This document shows, piece by piece, positions 21,126 to 24,973 of a stretch of DNA of 24,973 nt. Numbering within the stretch: position 1 is the first letter of the stretch; the number at the start of each line of letters is the position of its first letter. Source of the stretch: CAMLKC01 sp035493555 (GTDB lineage Bacteria > Patescibacteriota > Saccharimonadia > Saccharimonadales > Saccharimonadaceae); NCBI GenBank assembly GCA_035493555.1, contig DATJIC010000013.1, positions 1-24,973 on the forward strand. The letters are read 5' to 3'. The position numbers and the translations under genes were made by a program. The notes below the pieces were generated by a model, which worked only from the letters and a program-made list of their open reading frames with translations, had not been told where the DNA came from and did no database searches.

Positions 21126-23432
21126 ATGGCAACACTGCAAGACTACCGTGATGAGCGACTACGAAAACTCCAGGAACTAAAAAACTTGGGTGTCGACCCA
21201 TACCCGGCCGAAAGCCACCGTACGATTGGTGCCGGTGAGATTGCTCCAAAATTTGACGAGCTTGAAGGCCAAACCGCCACGGTTGTCGGGCGTATTACGG
21301 GCCTTCGTAAGTTTGGCAAGCTGGCATTCATTGTTCTGCGTGACCAAAGCGGCCAAGTCCAGCTTTTTCTGCGCGAGGGCGATGTTGACCAGTTGGATGC
21401 CCCGCGGAGCGTAATTGGCATGAAAGAACTGCCGCTTCTTGATACGGGCGATTTTGTCGAGGCGACGGGAGAAATTATCAAAACCAAAACGGGCGAAATT
21501 TCCGTTGGGGTTAAAACGCTGCGTCTTCTTACTAAGTCGCTCCGTCCTATGCCAACCGAACTCACTAACAAAGAGGAGCGCCTTCGCCGCCGTTACGTTG
21601 ACATGAACGTGAACGAGGATGTACGGAACCGTTTTATCCGCCGTTCCAAATTCTGGCAGGCAACCCGCGGGTATCTTGACCAACACGGATTTGTCGAGGT
21701 AAACGTACCGGTGCTCGAGCACACAACCGGCGGCGCCGACGCCAATCCGTTCGTTACGCATATGGACGCGCTCGACCAAGACTTTTACCTCCGTATCAGC
21801 CACGAACTGCCCTTAAAGCGGCTGATTGGTGCCGGCTTTGAAAAGGTGTACGATCTTGGCCCGCGCTTTAGGAACGAAAACTACAGCGACGAACATTTGC
21901 CGGAACATGTTGCTATGGAATGGTACTGGGCGTATGCCAACTGGCAAGACGGTATGAAATTTATGGAAGGCATGTACAAATACGTGCTTCAGGAAACGTT
22001 TGGCACATTGCAGTTCAAACTCGATCGCTTCGAGGTTGATATGAGCGGCGAATGGGAAGTCTGGGATTACGCTACCATTATTAAAGAACGCTATGATATT
22101 GACGTGTACGAAAGCTCGCTCGATGATGTCAAAAAGGCACTTGCCGACAATAAGTTAGAGGTAGAGCAGACTGAAAACCGTGCTCGCGGTATCGACAAAC
22201 TCTGGAAGAACATCCGTAAAGATGTTGCCGGGCCGGTGTGGCTTATTAATACGCCAAAATTCATTAGTCCCTTGGCAAAAAGCAACCCCGACGACGAAAA
22301 CACCGTCCAGCGGTTCCAGCCGGTTATTGCCGGCAGCGAGCTTGGCAATGGGTTTTCCGAGTTGAACGACCCGATCGACCAGCTCAACCGCTTTTTAGAG
22401 CAGCAGGCAATGCGCGAAGCCGGCGACGACGAAGCGATGATGCTTGATATCGACTTTGTCGAGATGCTCGAATACGGCATGCCGCCAGCCTGTGGCTGGG
22501 GTTACAGCGAACGCGTATTCTGGATTTTTGAAGGCGTGACAGCGCGCGAAGGCGTTCCGTTCCCGCAGCTGCGCACCGAATACGATGCGGTCACCAAGGC
22601 AATTTATCCGGATGTGCGGCTGGAAGCGGCACCTGCAAAAACACCTGCCGTACAGCAGGAGAACAAGCCGCTATCGGCTGTCGAGGAAGGGACAAAAAAA
22701 CTATATCTTGATGATTTTGCGCTGCTCGAATGTGATGCAGAGGTTATGGAGACATCCTCGACCGAAGACGGCCTCACGACGGTCATTCTTAACCAGACCT
22801 GCCTCTACCCTGGCGGGGGCGGTCAGGCGCATGATCTTGGCGAGCTATCGTGGCAAGACGGACACCTTGAAATTACCGAGGTAAGCAAGGAAAAAGATGG
22901 CACGGTACTGCACCGGGGGCATCTTGAAGGCGCGTTGCCACGTCCGGGTGTTGCAGTTCATTGTAAAACTGATGCCGAGCGGCGTCTGTTGAACTCCCGG
23001 TTGCACTGCGCCGGTCATCTTATCGACTATGCGGTCCGTAAAGTCGGCGTGCAGTGGAAACCGGGAAGGGGCGCGCATTATCCGCACATGAGCTTTGTCG
23101 AGTACGAGGGTGACTTTAATGCGGACGAGGCCGAGGCGCTGCGTCAGAATATCGAAACCGAGGTTAACGCTTTTATAGCCCGGGGCGGCAAAGTTGGTGT
23201 GCGGAGCGTGCCAAGTGGCGAGGCGCGCGGACTTAGCGACTATATTCCCGAGCCTGTTCTTGAAAAATACCAAAACGTCCATCTTGCAACCTACCCTGAA
23301 GACTTTAATGTCTGCTGCGGTGGCACGCACGTTACTGATCTTTCGCAGATTGGTGAAGTGAAGGTACTAAAGGTGAAACGAAAAGACGGGCGCAACCGCG
23401 TCAGTTACACGCTCGAAGGTCTCGAAAGCTAA
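21126..23432 (+). CDS. lysS: Lysine-tRNA ligase fused to an AlaX-type tRNA-editing domain
   Basis: This 768-residue protein joins two parts. Residues about 1-497 form a class II lysine-tRNA ligase: an OB-fold anticodon-binding domain (about 45-150), motif 2 around FRNENYSDEHLPEHVAMEW, the lysine-site block ELGNGFSELNDPIDQ, and a motif 3 that reads GWGYSERVFW, unlike the usual GIGIDR. A Pro/Ala/Gln linker (about 498-525) leads to residues 526-768, an alanyl-tRNA editing domain (AlaX/tRNA_SAD): GGGGQ at 563-567, zinc ligands His627 and His631 in HCAGH, and Cys731 and His735 in CGGTH. All four ligands are intact, so hydrolysis of a mischarged tRNA is likely. LysRS normally has about 500 residues and no such domain. 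The frame is open from 21039, but the start at 21126 fits the promoter and the family N-terminus. Confidence 0.93.
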   Translation: MATLQDYRDERLRKLQELKNLGVDPYPAESHRTIGAGEIAPKFDELEGQTATVVGRITGLRKFGKLAFIVLRDQSGQVQLFLREGDVDQLDAPRSVIGMKELPLLDTGDFVEATGEIIKTKTGEISVGVKTLRLLTKSLRPMPTELTNKEERLRRRYVDMNVNEDVRNRFIRRSKFWQATRGYLDQHGFVEVNVPVLEHTTGGADANPFVTHMDALDQDFYLRISHELPLKRLIGAGFEKVYDLGPRFRNENYSDEHLPEHVAMEWYWAYANWQDGMKFMEGMYKYVLQETFGTLQFKLDRFEVDMSGEWEVWDYATIIKERYDIDVYESSLDDVKKALADNKLEVEQTENRARGIDKLWKNIRKDVAGPVWLINTPKFISPLAKSNPDDENTVQRFQPVIAGSELGNGFSELNDPIDQLNRFLEQQAMREAGDDEAMMLDIDFVEMLEYGMPPACGWGYSERVFWIFEGVTAREGVPFPQLRTEYDAVTKAIYPDVRLEAAPAKTPAVQQENKPLSAVEEGTKKLYLDDFALLECDAEVMETSSTEDGLTTVILNQTCLYPGGGGQAHDLGELSWQDGHLEITEVSKEKDGTVLHRGHLEGALPRPGVAVHCKTDAERRLLNSRLHCAGHLIDYAVRKVGVQWKPGRGAHYPHMSFVEYEGDFNADEAEALRQNIETEVNAFIARGGKVGVRSVPSGEARGLSDYIPEPVLEKYQNVHLATYPEDFNVCCGGTHVTDLSQIGEVKVLKVKRKDGRNRVSYTLEGLES

Positions 23433-23435
23433 GCC

Positions 23436-23744
23436 TTAGGCGGCTTTATTGATAGTATCCGTACTATCGGCGAGTTCGCCCATGAGAATATCAATCTCAT
23501 CCTCTACAATTTGCTGGAGTTCAGGCACGTTCTGTACCAGCCAGTTTCCAACTTCTTCGCCGGTGGCGGTCTCCTGCATGTCGAGGAGTTCTTTGAGCTT
23601 AGTATCGTCAAGCAGGGCAGCAATCTCGGTACCTACCCGCTCTTGAAGCGTTTCGTTAAGATGGGCGAGCAGCGACGTTTTGTCCTGGCCTTCTAGGTTA
23701 ATGCCGAATGCCTTAAGGTTGTTCTCTGTAATATATTGATCCAT
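23436..23744 (-). CDS. Small acidic helical protein of unknown function
   Basis: I cannot assign a function to this 102-residue protein. It is strongly acidic, almost entirely predicted helix, with no signal peptide, membrane segment or cysteine. It begins MDQYITENNLKAFGINLEG and has a repeated amphipathic pattern (LLAHLNETLQERVGTEIAALL, then VPELQQIVEDEIDILMGEL). Small proteins of this kind recur in CPR genomes (possibly the DUF5663 group, a tentative memory). AAAGGA stands 7 nt before the ATG on the minus strand, and TACAAT (23768-23763) is a candidate -10 box. It converges on lysS with only three bases between the stops. Confidence 0.75.
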   Translation of the reverse strand: MDQYITENNLKAFGINLEGQDKTSLLAHLNETLQERVGTEIAALLDDTKLKELLDMQETATGEEVGNWLVQNVPELQQIVEDEIDILMGELADSTDTINKAA

Positions 23745-23762
23745 GTATCATCCTTTTGGTTT

Positions 23763-23768
23763 ATTGTA
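23763..23768 (-). promoter_or_regulatory. -10 box of the small acidic protein gene
   Basis: TACAAT on the minus strand (23768-23763) lies 18 nt before the ATG at 23744, with AAAGGA between them. The -35 region is not recognisable and would fall in the end of the upstream gene. Confidence 0.4.
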
Positions 23769-23777
23769 CCACTCTAT

Positions 23778-24530
23778 CTAGTGGGCTGCCGTTGCGAGTG
23801 CCCGGGCACCTAGTTCGCTGCGCAGTTGGTGAAGGCGGCGGCGGAGTTCTTCGCTGTGTTCGCGATCGGGGATGTCTTCTTTGCGTTCGGCTTTGCGTGC
23901 TTTTGCTTCTTCGGCTTCGGCATGAGCGGCATCACGCAGCTCTTCGGTGATAGTCGGCTCCTTTTCGGCAGGCTTTTCGGGAGTGATAGGCGGCGTTTCG
24001 CCAGTCAGTTGGTCGTTTGCTTCCTCTGATAAAAAGCCGGCAATGCGTTCTTTGCGCCTTGCTTGCGCTTTGACGTAACGGCGGGCAACCATGGCGCTAA
24101 AATTCCATCCGTGCTGTTTGTGACGTGAGCCGCGAAGGGGAATCCAGCCCCATTCCTCGAGCTTTGCGGCGGGAGTACTCTGACCAAAGTCCTCCATTTT
24201 CTTAAGGGCAAAATCACCGATTTTTCGCAGTCGTGAACGGGGATCGCGCTTCTCGGCGTGTTCCGGGCTGGGGGCTGCAGTCTCGGGTGCGGAGGGGGCT
24301 TCACCTTCGATATCAGCGGACGGGGCAGGTGCTTCTTCGGTTACGGGCATTTCCAGTGTGTCGTCGAGCTGTGGCTCTTCTTCATCTGTTAGCCCAGCAA
24401 CACGCGAACGGACATCATGCAGGCGGTCGGTTATCTCCTGGAATTTTTCGTCATCAAGCTGCTCGGCAAGGGGCACGGCCGAAGGTGATTCGGGTGATGT
24501 ATCGTGAGTAGGTGATAAGGTTTCTGCCAT
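23778..24530 (-). CDS. Charged, mostly disordered protein of unknown function
   Basis: I do not recognise this 250-residue protein. Residues about 1-95 are acidic and rich in Pro, Ser, Ala and Glu and look disordered. Residues about 95-168 form a basic, conserved-looking core (RDPRSRLRKIGDFALKKMED, WGWIPLRGSRHKQHGWNFSAMV, then ARRYVKAQARRKERI). Residues about 170-200 are a Pro/Glu/Thr linker, and the rest (about 200-250) is a highly charged helix, possibly a coiled coil. No signal peptide or membrane segment is visible. The basic core between acidic arms could bind nucleic acid or a partner protein, but nothing proves it. The start ATG has a promoter of its own upstream; the ribosome-binding site is weak. 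Confidence 0.75.
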   Translation of the reverse strand: MAETLSPTHDTSPESPSAVPLAEQLDDEKFQEITDRLHDVRSRVAGLTDEEEPQLDDTLEMPVTEEAPAPSADIEGEAPSAPETAAPSPEHAEKRDPRSRLRKIGDFALKKMEDFGQSTPAAKLEEWGWIPLRGSRHKQHGWNFSAMVARRYVKAQARRKERIAGFLSEEANDQLTGETPPITPEKPAEKEPTITEELRDAAHAEAEEAKARKAERKEDIPDREHSEELRRRLHQLRSELGARALATAAH

Positions 24531-24555
24531 AGTTTTTTGCTTTCTTTACTGTATA

Positions 24556-24585
24556 CATATAAGCATAAACACTTATAAAAGTCAA
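24556..24585 (-). promoter_or_regulatory. Promoter of the 250-residue protein gene
   Basis: On the minus strand TTGACT (24585-24580), an 18-nt spacer and TATATG (24561-24556) lie in the AT-rich divergent region and give a leader of about 20 nt. Confidence 0.5.
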
Positions 24586-24638
24586 CTCTTAACAAACATA
24601 TATTAAATAAATCAATAGGTGATGGCAGAAAATGTATG

Positions 24639-24653
24639 CTATACTTAGTATAG
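24639..24653 (+). promoter_or_regulatory. Perfect 15-bp palindrome over the reductase promoter, possible operator
   Basis: CTATACT-T-AGTATAG is a perfect inverted repeat with 7-bp arms. It contains one candidate -10 box (TATACT, 24640-24645) and touches two others (TATAGT 24649-24654, TAAAAT 24654-24659) before the flavin reductase gene. A repressor bound here would block transcription; the regulator is not in the window. Confidence 0.45.
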
Positions 24654-24673
24654 TAAAATAAGGAGTGAAGAAA

Positions 24674-24973
24674 ATGAAAATTGCCGTATTTGTTGGAAGC
24701 CTGCAAAAAGACTCTTACAATAAAAAACTTGCCAAAACCGTAGAGGGGCTGTTGCCAACGGGGGTCGAGTTTGTATATGTGGACAATAATTTGCCACTTT
24801 TTAACCAAGATTTGGAAGCCGATTATCCAGTTGCTGCCCAAGCGGCGAAAGATATCGTACTTGGCGCAGACGCTGTCCTGTTTGTAACGCCAGAATACAA
24901 CCGAAGCGTGCCAGGTGTTCTAAAAAATACCATCGACTGGATAAGCCGGCCATACGGCAACAGTGCATTTAAT
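24674..24973 (+). CDS. NADPH-dependent FMN reductase family protein (3' end outside the window)
   Basis: The first 100 codons of a flavodoxin-like NAD(P)H:FMN reductase (PF03358) are present and the gene is cut by the window end. The FMN-phosphate loop appears as GSLQKDSYNKKLAK (residues 9-22) and the characteristic PEYNRSVPGVLKNTIDW block at about 74-90; both are complete. Family members reduce flavins, quinones, azo dyes or chromate; the physiological substrate is not predictable. AAGGAG lies 7 nt before the ATG. A palindrome over the promoter suggests inducible expression, and it diverges from the 250-residue unknown gene. Confidence 0.92.
   Translation, partial: MKIAVFVGSLQKDSYNKKLAKTVEGLLPTGVEFVYVDNNLPLFNQDLEADYPVAAQAAKDIVLGADAVLFVTPEYNRSVPGVLKNTIDWISRPYGNSAFN

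Noticed and set aside
23431..23446. AAGCC/GGCTT hairpin between lysS and the small acidic gene as a bidirectional terminator
   Set aside because: Only a 5-bp stem with a short loop and no proper U-run; too weak to call.

Overview
The window looks like a chromosomal core region of a Candidatus Saccharibacteria (TM7, Patescibacteria/CPR) genome of moderate G+C. The reasons are very compact spacing, a short EF-Ts, a short proline-tRNA ligase, a divergent lysine-tRNA ligase, loss of several members of the usual rpsB-tsf-pyrH-frr-uppS-cdsA-dxr-rseP-proS cluster, and TGA used as a stop (proS). The lineage is inferred from protein character and gene order; no search was run. I see no tRNA, rRNA, CRISPR array or insertion sequence.

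Layout. Positions 1-2740: ribosomal protein L21, an ABC exporter and a stand-alone EVE-domain protein. 2803-4473: parA-parB. 4470-8889: signal peptidase I (minus strand), an LCP-family cell-wall ligase, an unknown multi-pass membrane protein and an HtrA-type protease. 8886-11990, minus strand: rpmE (L31 type B), prfA, a SpoU-type RNA methyltransferase and prmC, which modifies the prfA product. 12114-13484: an NRAMP-related metal transporter. 13496-20475: rpsB, tsf, a foreign-looking very G+C-rich gene, then frr, uppS, rseP, a CPBP-family membrane protease and proS. 20568-23432: greA and a lysine-tRNA ligase. 23436-24530, minus strand: two unknown proteins. From 24674: the start of a flavin reductase, cut by the window end.

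Two places stand out. First, the lysine-tRNA ligase carries a complete C-terminal alanyl-tRNA-editing (AlaX/tRNA_SAD) domain with intact zinc ligands (H627, H631, C731, H735), while the proS upstream of it lacks its own editing insertion. Second, between tsf and frr, where pyrH usually lies, there is a single gene of about 72-80% G+C in the lines I counted. It resembles a secreted actinobacterial protein and is bracketed by an exact 10-bp direct repeat. Removing one repeat copy plus the insert would restore an apparently complete promoter directly in front of frr, so the gene seems to have landed inside the frr promoter. Acquisition from an actinobacterial host is an attractive but unproven explanation.

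At the regulatory level, at least six genes have a -10 hexamer only 7-11 nt before the start codon and no Shine-Dalgarno sequence, suggesting leaderless or nearly leaderless mRNAs. Others (rplU, parB, prfA, rpsB, tsf, proS, greA) have ordinary ribosome-binding sites. There are also several convincing intrinsic terminators, one of them embedded in the opposite-strand coding sequence of prmC, a structured rpsB leader, and a possible proline-rich leader peptide before proS.
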